64,000 nucleotides of DNA from contig NC_079208.1 in the NCBI RefSeq assembly GCF_026745355.1, positions 55,007,276-55,071,275 on the forward strand, in the 5' to 3' direction. The stretch is from Beta vulgaris subsp. vulgaris (Eukaryota; Streptophyta; Magnoliopsida; Caryophyllales; Amaranthaceae). The notes under the pieces are model-generated. The model searched no databases. It had not been told where the DNA came from and saw only the letters and a list, made by a program, of their open reading frames with translations. Position numbers and translations under genes: made by a program. Of the stretch, positions 12,061-23,020 are shown piece by piece (the first letter of the stretch is position 1; each line of letters starts with the position of its first letter).

Positions 12061-13660
12061 GTTAACTGTAATTAGAGCATTATTAATGCTCCTCAGGGCT
12101 CAGAGTCCAAATCTTCAGTGCTTCCAGAAATCCCCTTTTTAATCCCTAGTAGAGTGTGGTATAGTTATGGAGCATTCAGTCAGTCGGAATGAGATAGAGA
12201 TGAACACATGTACTATTAGTTTTGCATGCCACAATAGAATTATGTAGTACTCTCTTTATTTGTAAATTGTTTTTCTATTTTGACCAATTTTCTTTTACAA
12301 AAATATTACAAACAAGAACAACAAAAAAAAATGGAGATCGGTAGCATTTAGTTGATAAAGTGAAACTAGTTGTTGGCCCAGACAATGCCCCGAATCATTT
12401 ATCAATGTGAATTTGAATTTTAAATCAAATACCTGAGGAAAGTGGAAAAGAAGAGTTAATATGTATTGCATCATGCTCAAAAAATAATCTTCTAGTTCCT
12501 TGTAAATATTCTACATAATAAATTATAAAATTTGTTGTCAAATGTAGTCCTTTAAAGTGGTCATTTTGTTATTTTCACCCTTTTCATATTTTGACTACAG
12601 TCTCAAATAAACCAAACTCTTTTAAGTTGCAATCCAAAAATCATAAATTATAATATGAATTATTCATCAATATAACTATCGATTTCAAGAGTACATATAT
12701 ATAAATATATAATTACTTACAAAGAATATTATATAATTTTGTTTTAAAAATTTAAGTTAATGTGTAAGGATATAACCAATGTAATTAAATGATGTCGTAG
12801 TGTTAATTACAGAGGTTATTAAAATTTGAAAAGCTTTTTAATATAAAAATACTGAAAGTTAGGACATGCTATTATTAGCATTAGCTTAATGAGTACTAAT
12901 ATATACATTTGTATTTAATGGTTTGAAAAATAGAAATATCACCTTATCTTTGAGTATTTTTTTTCCCACAAAAACCAACATGAAATTATAGAACAGTTGG
13001 TTAATGCATTTATATATTACATTATTCACTATTATCTATTTCTTAATGTTGTAAAGTGAGGTATAGGATGAAAGCTATAATGTTATGTTCAGTCACAAAA
13101 ATTATATTTAATCTTTAAATATGTAGGAAGCAAAGTAATCTATATACTACTAATTTGAAGATATGGGTATGCAAGATGTTTTTGGGTGATAAAACCAGGC
13201 CTAAACCAAGGGCACAATTGCTAGGGTACTCCCAGCTCATTTTAAGTCAAGGAATCTTGCAGATTGGAGATAAGAAAAAGGAAACGCACACCAATAGTGC
13301 CCCCTAGTGGTATGGGAAGTCGGACATGTGACCTACAAGCTACAAGCTCAACTCTTTGGTGGAATCGTATGAATAATTGTATAAACATATACATGTAGCG
13401 TAATACTTTATTTCATAAACTCTTTCTAATAAATATGATAGCATTAGTTTAGTTAAGTTTCTAGGAATTTTTGTACTTATTAGAGTGGATAATAATCATC
13501 ACACATTCATAGGCGAAAATAAACAATAATACATATTCAAATCAAAGGAATTAAGCATAAAAACATATTTCGTTTAGTTTTTCCGCATATTCAGTTACTT
13601 GAATTTATTAGAACTTATTATAGTTGTATATTAAACTTAGATACCTTTTATCAGTTCTAA
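12061..13660. other. AT-rich intergenic DNA
   Basis: No gene is seen. 12250-12300 holds one Stowaway-like end (GTACTCTCTTTATTTGTAAA) without its partner. 13190-13375 is less AT-rich and reads like a decayed tRNA-related repeat (antisense CTACAAGCTCAACTC), but I could not define its ends. The rest shows nothing recognisable. Confidence 0.4.
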
Positions 13661-14207
13661 CTAGAATTTTTTGCACGCGATGCGTGCTTGAATTTTTTTT
13701 CGAAACATAAACTCGATTTTTTTGGGCATAAGAGTCAAAATTCGAACATTAGATATACGAAGTATAAGTCTCCCACCATTCTTTTTGTTTTGTTTTTTTT
13801 ACTTTTGAAAGTAAACTTTTATGAACAAAATAGAAATTTTATTGAATTTATTTATGATTTCTAATATTATAATTTTTTAGTTGATTTTTGAATTAAGTAC
13901 AGTACTTCATAAATTGTAAAGAAAGTAGACACTTTGATTTCAAGTCAATTTTTCATAGGTTGTAGTTTGCAAGTGAATTTTTAAGTTTTTGTAAAGCTTC
14001 CTCATTTTAGTGATTTGCATAACGTAAATTATGCAATTTTATGATTTTAGTTGACTTGTGAGTGATTGTTATAATTATATTTTTGATATTTTTGTTTGAA
14101 GCCCCCTTTGATTTGTAAGTGAATTTGTAATTTAGAATGGGAAGGGGGTAACATAGTCTCTTCATTCGGGGACACCATAGCTTCCCCCTTCCCCTATATA
14201 ATAGAGA
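13661..14207 (-). mobile_element. Non-autonomous Helitron with canonical ends
   Basis: On the minus strand the element starts TCTCTATTATATAGGGG (5' end at 14207) after a host A. It ends ...AAAAAATTCTAG (3' end at 13661) before a host T. A perfect hairpin GCACGC-ATC-GCGTGC (13687-13673) lies 11 nt from the CTAG terminus. The TC start, CTRR end, 3' hairpin and A/T target site together are the defining Helitron structure. 547 bp, with no Rep/helicase coding, so it would need a helper. Confidence 0.8.
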
Positions 14208-14514
14208 TAATTTGTACTTTAATTCTTGAATGATATTTTACATAAACCTTTTTACCTTGATAATTAAATGCTATTATATAATAGAAAAAATAGGTCCAAA
14301 TATATGTAAAAGTTTCATTATATATAGGAAACACTATATAAAAGTAAATAATTTTTTTCCTTATCTAGCTTCTAAATTCTGATTTCACTACAAATACACC
14401 TCTATTTTTTATCGTGACCCACCATTAATTGTAAATGGTTCTTGAGAATAGTGATTTGTAAGTAAATTTTTGTAAATGTTTTTGTATGTATTGACGTTCT
14501 AGGTTTTTAGCTAG

Positions 14515-14688
14515 TTTTAGTTTGTATGTTAATTTTAAGTTTTAATAAAGTTTCCTGATTATTTGAGTGATTTGCATGATTTTTATAACGTGATTTGACA
14601 TTCATTTTGTAATTTAGAAAGAGAAGGGGGCAAAATAGGCGTTTCAAAAGAGGACACCGTTGCTCCCCCTTCCCTTATACAATGGAGA
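14515..14688 (-). mobile_element. Second Helitron 5' fragment
   Basis: The minus strand from 14688 reads TCTCCATTGTATAAGGGAAG. It continues parallel to the adjacent Helitron at 14207: the GGGGG run, then GGTGTCC, then the GTAATTT-like block. The host base before the TC is A. The matching 3' hairpin was not found, so this is a truncated or decayed relative. Confidence 0.5.
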
Positions 14689-15130
14689 TTTAGCTTTATC
14701 AAATCTTATTAGTCTTGAACTCAATCGGTATGAACCTAAAAAGCCTTATAAAAAACTTAACGTATCCAAACTTATTTTAATTTTCTGTAATAAATAGGTG
14801 AACCCATATAATCTATTAGATCAATTCCTTTTATATATAACTGTCTCTCTCTTATGCTACCTTAGCTTAGTGCCAAATTGTGGTCCCTTAACAATTTTTT
14901 CCAGAATTCTCTCAACAATTTCAAGTCTCACGCACCTTGAGCATGCAACTCATTTAACAGTGGGCTGCGCTAGAAAGCAACTGAGTCAAACCAATAGAGT
15001 TATTATGAGCTAATTGTCCTTTGCATGCCCAAATGGTATTGAATAGTTGAATCACTCTATGACGCAACGTATCAAAGTATTTGCTTGTTTCTGGAATGTT
15101 TCTGGAAGACTGAAACTGCGTATATGACCA

Positions 15131-15497
15131 TATAACTTTGTTTGGTAGGGCGTAAAACATTTTTATAAACTGTTTTACTCTATTTTTAATTTTACATTGA
15201 TTGGTTAGTAAGGAGTATAATTGTATAAAACTATTCTCCCTAGGAGTAAAATTGCTCCCCAATGATGGAAAACCATTTTTCAAAATGTTATTTTCCTTCC
15301 TTTTCCTTATCTCTCTTATACATTTCTCCTACTAACTCCTTACTTTCTCTTTCATTTTCCTTTCGATTCATCATTTTTCTTACATTCAACCAAACTAACG
15401 GAAAACTAATTTTAGAATTGTGTTTTCCTTTGTAAAAATGTTTTCCATGAAAATTATTTTACACTGAAAATGTTTTACACACAATCAAACGGAGCCC
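15131..15497. mobile_element. hAT-like MITE (probable)
   Basis: The left end, TTTGTTTGGTAGGGCGTAAAAC near 15135, is mirrored by GTTTTACACACAATCAAACGG near 15475-15493. Interior segments with TTTTCC also appear inverted. Size and TIR style suggest a hAT-type MITE. The target duplication could not be fixed, so the superfamily is uncertain. Confidence 0.4.
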
Positions 15498-16069
15498 GTA
15501 TGTGTTCAACTTTATAACTGATATGGGAGGACTGAACTCTAAACGACAGACTAGTAAAATTATCTTTTTGTGTTTGCTTTTTTCTTTGAAATCCTCTCTT
15601 TTTCGCCTATTTTGATGCCTTGACTCTTCTATTGGGCCTTTGGCTCTTCAATTTGTGCCTTAAATTTTGCCAAAGATTTAAAGTAATCTAAATTCTAATC
15701 TATATGCAAATGGGGTAATTGGACTTGAGTTCACTTTCATCCAAATGTATTAACCATCGGGACCGTCGTAAATCTCTCAATATGCATGCTTATTGAGGAC
15801 TTTGTATTAAATATGTAAATGTGGTCCAATTAATGAAAAGGAAGACATAACAATTTTATTCGAATATATTTTATAAAATAAGTATTAATGTTATATTTGT
15901 ACTTCTTTCGTTTCCAAATACATGCAACAAGTTTTTTTCATTTGTCAATGCAATACTTTGAGTCTTTAATTATATTAATGTTTTTAATTATTGATTAGTA
16001 AAACTTATAAGAAAGAGAACGTATTGTGTCGGACTCGTCCGACCATAATCTTTGGTCGGACGACTTTCA

Positions 16070-16432
16070 GGTGGTTCCAATTTTTTTTCAGTTAGTCTTA
16101 ATTTTTTTTCACGTAGTCTTAATTTTTTTTCAGGTAGTCTTCATTTTGTTTTCAGTTAGTCTTTTTTTTTTTCAGTTGGTTTTTGTACTTCAGTTAGACT
16201 TACTTTGGGTTTCAGTTGGTCTTTATTATTTTTCAGGTAGTCTTCATTTTTTTTCAGGTAGTCTTCATTCTTTTTCAGGTAGTCTTCATTTTTTTTCAGG
16301 TAGTCCAACTGAAGAAAAACAAAGTCCAACTGAAACAAAACAAAGTCCAACTGAAAGAAACACAAAGTCCAACTGAAAGAAAACAAAGTCCAACTGAAAC
16401 AAAACAAAGTCCAACTGAAAAACAAAACACTA
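16070..16432. repeat. Inverted minisatellite (foldback array)
   Basis: About twelve variants of TTTTTTCAGNTAGTCTT run from 16070 to about 16303. They are followed immediately by six units of AAAGTCCAACTGAAA in the opposite orientation to 16432. The two arms are complementary, so one strand could fold into a long imperfect hairpin. Reading frames through the array are repeat artefacts. Confidence 0.85.
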
Positions 16433-16443
16433 ACCTCTGCTGA

Positions 16444-16917
16444 TTTTTCGAACGCCAATACTAATGGCGGCGAAACCGGCATGTATGTAACCTTGTACTT
16501 CTCTACAGTTTTCAACATCGTTTTGAAATCGAACCTCGCCATTAAAACCAACGTCTCTGCCATTGCTACCGCCCTAAGCAGCATGAAGAATCCGAATAAA
16601 AATAGTAGTAGTATTAGAGAGAAAAGTGTAAGTTTCTGCATTTTGAGATTTTTTCAGTTTTTTTGTTGCTATTATTTGAGTACTGTCAAATGATGGGAGT
16701 TTTGATGAAGGAAAATAAGAATGGAGAAAAGTGTCGAAACTTTAGAGGGGAGAGATAGTGGTATAAATAGGTAGCAGAGAGATGTGAAAGAGGAGAGAGA
16801 AAGAGAGGGAAGGTGGATACATAAACGGTAGAAAAAACCAGCGATCAATGCGATGAAGTTCCGGTGAGTTAACTCAACTCCCTTCACTCTTCCCGTTGTC
16901 CCTGACGAGTATCAATG
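16444..16917 (-). pseudogene. Captured fragment of a 4-coumarate:CoA-ligase-like gene
   Basis: The minus strand from about 16911 encodes YSSGTTGRVKGVELTHRNF followed by IALIAGFF. This contains the AMP-binding signature (SSGTTGxxKG, box I) of the 4CL / acyl-CoA synthetase family. After an intron-like gap of about 200 bp, 16610-16444 encodes FGFFMLLRAVAMAETLVLM and KYKVTYMPVSPPLVLAF, the segment that normally follows in 4CL-like proteins. The piece starts and stops abruptly and has no start codon or C-terminus. It lies entirely inside the TIR element, so it is a transduplicated gene fragment with an intron, captured from DNA and not from mRNA. The donor paralogue is not in the window. Confidence 0.8.
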
Positions 16918-17345
16918 AGAGAAGATGTATTGGGCTCAGCCCGTCTGACAGTAAACAATACGTTAGACGGTCTGACCCAATACCTTCACTATAAGAAATT
17001 GATAATTTAAAAACACAATTTGAGACTAATCCAACTATATATTGTGATAGCATTTTTATTTATGTATTAGCTTTGAATAGTGTTAAAGTTAGTATTCGAA
17101 TAGTGCAAAATTTCTAATGTTGAATGTATTTAGAAACAAAGGTAGTAAAAATAAAAAAAACCCTAGTTTATTGATCAACGTAAATAACATACTCCCTCTG
17201 TTTCTTTTTAATTGCTATATTATTTAAACTTTGCCCACCAAAAAGTAATATTATTATACTTGTTTTTCTCTTTTTCAACCAAAAAAGAACTCTTTTTTTT
17301 ACGTTTAATGGATAAAAAACTATCATTCAAAAAGCTTGAAAGTGA

Positions 17346-17770
17346 TTTTACAACGGATGTGAGAAAAAACAAATAATGAATGTAAAACAAAGAAAAATGC
17401 ACACAAATTTAATGTGCTTCACCAACGGGGTGTTGGCTAATTCCACAGGGAGAGAGAGAAAAGTTTTATTGCTCTTGATGAATTCTATATTACAAATGTG
17501 TTTTCACACTAATGAAGGCTTAAAACAAATAGGATAAAAGCCTATCTATAACGCAACTCGGAAAACGTGTCGAGAAAATCTTCCAACCCCATATTCGTCT
17601 CGGGTCTGCGGACAGCCACCTCCCAGTGTGATTCGATGAACACGCCATATCGGGCAAACCAGTCCGAGCCAATCGGGCGGCTTGCTGCCAAGCCCTTGCT
17701 GAGATCTTCAATCCCGGTCGGGTGGCTTAGATATATCCACCCCTTCGACATATAGTGCAAAATACACTGT
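17346..17770 (-). repeat. Copia 3' LTR (left), shortened
   Basis: Aligns with 19239 onward: GGATGTGAGAAAAAACAAATAATGAA versus the right repeat, then the CACACAxATTTAA, GGTGTTGG and CACACTAATGA blocks in the same order. The terminal TG is changed to TT and the far end is shorter than in the right copy. The boundary near 17770 is approximate. Confidence 0.6.
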
Positions 17771-18038
17771 GTCTTCTCAACTGTCCCATTGGGGAGAGTT
17801 CCCAAATATTATATGCCATCCAAAAGCCAAATTTGGCTGACTCGATTTTAACGACGAAGAACACGAAATTTCAGATTCAGATTGTGAGTGTAGACGAACT
17901 TCTCCCTAACGTGAACCACCACTCCAATCTAGAGTGTTTCTTTGCGCCACTGGTTTCTCAACACTACCACAAACAGCCAATGTGACAACCTCAAACTCAG
18001 ATAACATGGACCCTTGAAACACATACAATATCCCCCGT

Positions 18039-18965
18039 TTAACACCTTTCAAAATTATCTTTGGACCCCTGTAGATATAACACTCCACCTTCACCTTTGA
18101 AACCGAACTCTTTGATGTCAAGAAGACTAAGTGAAATCAGATTCTGCGTAACCTTTGGAACATGCCTAACATTGTTTAATATACAGACCTTGCCATCACA
18201 TATCTTAATTTTGATGGACGCTATATAAACTGTCTTGCATACTTCACCCTTGGCCGTAGTAACACTTCCATAAGCCTGTTTATAATTCATAAACCACTCC
18301 TTGCGCGAACACATATGACAAGATTCCTCCGAATCAAGAACCCACACATCCGAAAGATGCATGTGTTCATCAGCAATTAGGGCAAGATCATCACCAGAAC
18401 TCAAATCTTTTGTTGCAACAACAGCAGAACCAGACCCAAATTTATTTTTCTGATGCTTCTTTTTAATACATTTCTTTTTCCAATTCCCCTTCTCCTTATA
18501 GTAATTACAAATATCGTTAGGTTTAGGAAACCCCCCCCCCCTTGAAATTTTTGGATTTCCTGAAATTCTTTTTCCCATAATTTCCATGTCCCTTAATACT
18601 ACTAGCCACTAATCCAGAACCCTGGTTATTTTTTACATATACTACCAAATGTCTTATCGCGCAATTCCCTAATTTTCAAAGATGATCTAACCTCTTCTAG
18701 GGACACAAAATCTTTACCAACAATGAAAGATTGCAAAAAAAAATTCATATGACAATGGTAAAGTCACAAGCAAAATTAAAACAACATCCTCATCCTCCAC
18801 CTTAGCATAACTATTACACAATTCTAACAAAATTATATTTAATTGATATAGGTAATCTCTAAGAGGTTTATCTTCATTCAGGCTCAGACTGAACAGACGT
18901 TGCTTCAAAAGCAACTCGTTGGCTTTAGATTTTGTCATATACAAAGTCTCCAATTTCAACCACAT
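18039..18965 (-). pseudogene. Copia gag and protease remnant
   Basis: 18965-18714 encodes a gag segment: MWLKLETLYMTKSKANELLL, then DYLYQLNIILLEL. 18587-18039 encodes a degenerate zinc knuckle (CNYYKEKGNWKKKC, where the second Cys is Tyr and the His is Asn). It then encodes a protease-like stretch WVLDSEESCHM, in which the catalytic DSG is DSE, and a gag-pre-integrase run (NNVRHVPKVTQNLISLSLLD). A poly(C) tract at about 18531-18540 sits in the frame. The damaged catalytic and zinc residues show it is non-functional. Confidence 0.7.
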
Positions 18966-19238
18966 ACCACATGCAATTTCCTCCTCCGCAACTTCAGTGA
19001 TCGATTATATCGTCAACAAGAAACAACATAATCATTAAATGTGTCTTCTCCTCCAGAACGACCATCTTAGCAGTAATTGAATTCGTTGACTTCTTTGCCA
19101 ATGGTGCCAACGATTCAGTAATGCCCGCATCTTGATTTGCAGAATGAAACTAATTCTCCTAGTGAATTTATCAATTTTCACATTTATCCCAAACATCTTA
19201 ATTACTCGAATCGAAAAACCAAAGCTCTGATACTACTT

Positions 19239-19775
19239 TGTTATAACAGATGTGAGAAAGAACAAATAATGAAAGCAAAACAAAGAAAAACGCACACAGA
19301 TTTAACGTGGTTAACCAACAATGTGTTGGGTAGGTCCACGGGCAGAGAGAGAGAAATTTTTTATTGTTATTGAGGAATCCTAGATTACAGAGGTGTTCAC
19401 ACTAATGACGGCTTAAAACAAACTAGGTTAAAAACCTATTTATAACCCAACTCGGAAATCACGTCTTCGCGTCAAATTAACCACAACCCAATCAGGTTGG
19501 GCGACATCCGTTCGATCGGACGGTAATTCTTCCAACCCCGGATTCGTCTCGGGCCCAATCGGGTGCCCATCGCCTGGTCTGATTCGGTGATCCCACCCGA
19601 GCCAATCAGGCGATCGACCTGCTATCAATCCCCTATTGAGACCTTCGACCCTGCCCGGTCGGGCGGCACCGCCCGAGTTGACCGGGTGGGCCTGCGAACA
19701 TGCTCTCTGACAAACTTCGAACAGATTCAAGACATAATATTTACAATTGACATTGCATGAACTATTGTGCAATAC
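19239..19775 (-). repeat. Copia 5' LTR (right)
   Basis: Starts TGTTATAACAGATGTGAG next to the PBS and runs to about ACACAATTTAGCA. It contains GC-rich blocks (GGTCGGGCGG, CGAGTTGACCGGGTGG) that are also seen, altered, in the left copy. The end is approximate. Confidence 0.6.
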
Positions 19776-20341
19776 ACAATTTAGCAATTAAAAAACGAAG
19801 GAGTATTTTTTAGGATAGTTCATGGAAGATATTTGGCCTCTTCCTTTGATGTTGGGTTCATTTTTGCTTTAGCCAAATCAGCTGGTCACGGTGATTGGAT
19901 GCTTAACTTTTTAGCTCTGTATAATTATATATATTTTGTGCCTTCGTGTGAATATAAGAGAGATTGATGGATGGGGGGGGGGGGGGGAGGGGATAAGGAA
20001 ATGATAGGGATAACCAATTATTTGGCATCAACAATTTCTTTCAAAAAAAAATGTTTTCGAGCTAATCAACTTGTTGATCAATTAGATAAACAACATAAGT
20101 TGAATACTACAAAAAATATATTAGTTAAATGGTCAAAGTACTGCATCGACAAGCGTGAAAATCAAAGTTTAACATCTATTTTATTACGGAGGAAGTATAT
20201 ATATTTAAATCCTGTTTAGCAATTAGCGAATAACTTACTGTATTAGCTGATTTGACTAGCTAATTTGACTAGTTTTTTGTATAAAAGTATTTGATAAGTA
20301 GTTAATAGTTTATTCCCACATAATTGTGTAAAAAATGAATA
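19776..20341. other. Intergenic, with Stowaway remnant
   Basis: A G-run of about 17 lies at 19974-19990. 20030-20210 holds one half of a Stowaway-type element (GTACTGCATCGACAAGCGTGAAA, then TTACGGAGGAAGTATA) with no left partner. No gene is seen. Confidence 0.4.
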
Positions 20342-21251
20342 GTGAAAATTCCTCATGTACCCTTGAGGTTTTGCATATTTCCAAATTACCCCTCACATTT
20401 GGAGAATTTCTCAGATACCTCTGAGGTTTGTTTTTGGGTCTAAAATACCCTTACTAATGACGGCAGGTTAATACCGTGTGTAAACTTTTTTCCTCTTCCC
20501 TCTCCATCTTCCTCTTCTTCATCTCTCCTCCCATCTTCTTCACCACTCATCTCCTCTTCTTCTCTGACGTTGTGCCACAAACGCCGCCGAAAAACCACCG
20601 CACTACCTATGCACCCTCGTCGGTGCACCGCCAGAACAACAGCACCCCTGGAGCACCGTCGGTACCCTCCTGCAGCTCGCGCCGTACTTGAAGTCCTCTT
20701 CTTTCTCTCTCGCCTTGCTTGCTTCCACCTTCTTCTTTTTCTCTCGCGTTGCTTGCTTCCACCTTCTTCTTTCTCTCTCACTCTGCTTGCCTGAGCTATT
20801 GCCCAGCTCGCGTTGCCTGTTGTCGGCTGCCCAAGCCTCGTTGCCCAGCTCACCGGATAGCCACCACAGTTCTCCCCTCCCTTTGCCACCTATATGCACC
20901 ATCTCCGTCACCTGGTGGATTTACCAAATTCACCCCGCCATCGTGGCTTTGAACTGATTTTTGTGCAACAATTGTTTGTAAATTAAGGGATTAATTTTGA
21001 GGTTTAGAATGTCACAAATGGAGGATGATGGGAGGATAAACAAAGCTTAGAGTTTCATTAATGGAGGATGGTGGGAGGATAGAGAGAAAATTGGAAAGAG
21101 AGAGGGAAAAACCTAACGGCGTTAGGGTTCCGTCCATAGTAAAGGTATTTTAGACCCAAACACAAACCTTAGGGGTATTTGAGAAATTTCTTAAATGTAA
21201 GAGGTAATTTGGAAATTACGCCAAACCTCAGGGGTACCTGAGAATTTTCCC
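20342..21251. mobile_element. Mutator-like TIR element, 910 bp
   Basis: Long inverted ends (about 130 bp, diverged). The left end reads GTGAAAATTCCTC, then CCTTGAGGTTTTG, CAAATTACCCCTCACAT and GGGTCTAAAATACC. The right end gives the same blocks in reverse complement, finishing GAATTTTCCC. The 9-bp flanks AAATGAATA (20333-20341) and AAACGGATA (21252-21260) agree at 7 of 9, the target size of Mutator elements. The middle (20490-20900) is GC-richer with a CTTGCTTCCACCTTCTTCTTT tandem motif and may be captured host sequence. I do not recognise a protein in it. Confidence 0.6.
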
Positions 21252-21795
21252 AAACGGATAATAAGGACATGTGCATAATTCATTAGTATTGTACTTTTTA
21301 TTAATTGTGAATGTAATTTTCAAGAATTTTAGGCATAAATGTAATTTGGTCCACTCATTTTCAAACCTCTAATGTCCAAATGCTACCCCTCATGTTTTTC
21401 AAATAGAGTATTTTATGGCCCAATCAGCTATTTAAAATCCCTATTTAACAAAATACTCAAATTAGAGAATTAACTAATTAGATAATTTAATATGAATTCA
21501 AAAATCTAATTTTTAACCAAATCTATCTTTACAAAACAAAGGCCATAGTTTTTAGGATTTTCAACCAGTTTGGAAGCAACTCGGAAGCACTTTTTCTTTT
21601 TTGGAACTAAACTGAAAACGTTTTTTGGTTGCTCTTACAAATTGCAAAAACGCTAAAACATTGTTTCCTAGGGAGGACCCCCAAAATGTGGTCTCGGCCT
21701 CCTTTTCTTTTTTATCCCTTTCAAACTTTTTCTTTTTTTGTTGGCCAAAATGTCTCAAATCTTTTTTTCGTTGTGTGTAACAGATTGCAAATTAA
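21252..21795. other. Intergenic, nothing recognised
   Basis: AT-rich sequence. 21570-21780 has mirrored CTTTTTC/GAAAAAG-type runs but no definable ends or reading frame of interest. Confidence 0.4.
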
Positions 21796-22139
21796 GGTTA
21801 TATTCATTTCACCTTATTTTTGCTTATTACAGATTTAATCAGGTCAGATTAGAAAAAATAAGTTCAGATCAGATCAGTTCAGATCATGCTTATATTTAAA
21901 AATCATTATTACTATTAAATATTTTTCATTACATATTAGTAAAAATTATAATAATTAAATATTAACAAAGTACTCATTGAGACGAATCAAACAAGACCCC
22001 ACATGACTATATTTCTTCTTATATATTGAGAAAAATCTAAAAGATAAGATCTTGTAAATCAGATCAGATCAGATCAGAAAAAATAAGTTCAGATCAGATA
22101 AGTTCAGATCAGAAAATTTCAAGTGAACTAAGCATAGCC
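21796..22139. mobile_element. PIF/Harbinger-like MITE with GATCAG repeats
   Basis: The ends GGTTATATTCATTTCACCTT (left) and GGCTATGCTTAGTTCACTTG (right, complement) match at most positions. TAA is present on both sides (21793-21795, 22140-22142), the target of PIF/Harbinger elements. Subterminal runs of CAGATCAGATCAG occupy both arms. 344 bp, with no coding. Confidence 0.65.
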
Positions 22140-22188
22140 TAAGCATCAGAGGAGGGAAAAGATGGATTTATTTTAGTTCATTTTTTAT

Positions 22189-22551
22189 AGGAAAATTTGT
22201 TTAAAAAAATCTTTTAAAGGTTTAATTTTACGGAAAAAAATTTTATAAAGCATTCTTCGCAAAAAGAAACCATAAACTAAAATTTCTTGCAAGATTAAAC
22301 CTATTCCTATTTTTTGGGGTGTTTTTTTCTCAATTTCGACGATGACCCTTCTATCTTTCTTTAACCCCTTATTTCCATTAATTGCATCACCATCCCTATG
22401 CATCTCAAAAACCACACCGACAAAAGGGAATAGGTTTAATCTTGCAAGAAAAATTAAGTTTGTGGGGGGTTTTTCCGCAAAGAATGCTTTAAAAGGTTTT
22501 TTTCTCACAAAATTGAACATTTAAAAGGTTTTTTTTCTCACAAAATTTCCT
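22189..22551. mobile_element. Foldback MITE
   Basis: AGGAAAATTTTG-type ends, with long inverted arms. AGCATTCTTCGC...TTTCTTGCAAGATTAAACC on the left pairs with GGTTTAATCTTGCAAGAAA...GCAAAGAATGCT on the right. A unique core of about 100 bp (22315-22420) separates the arms. Target duplication not determined. Confidence 0.55.
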
Positions 22552-22734
22552 TTATTATATTATACTTTCTTTGTTCTATTTAAATTGGAACATATCGTTC
22601 CAAACTCTAATTCAAATATTGACTATTAATATCATTAATCATGTATAAACAAAAATTATAAAAGATTGATATTTAAAAAATACATATTAAGGTGACTCTA
22701 ACAATATATCACTTGATAACTAATTTGATTACAT

Positions 22735-22738
<4 letters not shown>

Positions 22739-22776
<38 letters not shown>

Positions 22777-23020
22777 AAAACTTCTTAAAATAAGCAAAAA
22801 AAATAATATAATGAGCAAGTTTAAATGAGCAGAAAACATAAAATAAGCAAATACATAAAACGTGCAAAACCTAAAATGAGCAAAGATATCGTAAAATGAG
22901 CATACAAACGTTAATTGAGCAAAAAGGTAAAAATGATGAGCAAAAATTAAAATGAGAAGAAATGCTGTGAAGTAAGCAAAATCTTCGTAAAATAAGTGGT
23001 TCACATTATGAAGGTTGTAT
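22739..23020. repeat. (TA)n followed by AAATGAGCA array
   Basis: A pure TA run (22739-22774) is followed by about ten loose copies of an AAAATGAGCAAAA-type unit to about 22985, then GTGGTTCACATTATGAAGG. The mirror arrangement (array, then TA) occurs at 59820-60073. This suggests a microsatellite-associated mobile repeat and not simple expansion. Confidence 0.55.

Larger units (their letters stand above)
16024..16980. mobile_element. TIR element with inverted minisatellite and captured gene piece (copy 1)
   Basis: Begins TTGTGTCGGACTCGTC and ends with the complement of TTGGGTCAGACCGTC. A TA flanks each side (16022-16023, 16981-16982), as in Tc1/mariner-type elements. Inside, from left to right, are a two-armed minisatellite (16070-16432) and then a minus-strand fragment of an AMP-forming CoA ligase gene. 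Near the right end the terminal motif recurs (GGGCTCAGCCCGTCTGAC). A second copy with the same ends lies at 54112-54679. No transposase is present, so it is non-autonomous. Confidence 0.7.
17346..19775 (-). mobile_element. Decayed Ty1/copia element, gag and protease only
   Basis: Two diverged long repeats bracket a minus-strand remnant. PBS-like TAGTATCAGAGC (19234-19223), one mismatch from the initiator-Met tRNA primer site, lies beside the right repeat. Gag (about 18965-18714) and a zinc-knuckle/protease segment (18587-18039) remain. Integrase, reverse transcriptase and RNase H are absent between about 18039 and the left repeat. The LTRs are clearly diverged, so the insertion is old. Confidence 0.7.

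Noticed and set aside
16026..16376. Phe/Val-rich frames on both strands
   Set aside because: Translations of the minisatellite arms.
20440..20889. 149-codon Arg/Glu-rich frame inside the MULE
   Set aside because: Composition follows the CTT/TCC tandem motif and there is no recognisable domain; possible captured DNA but not a supported protein.
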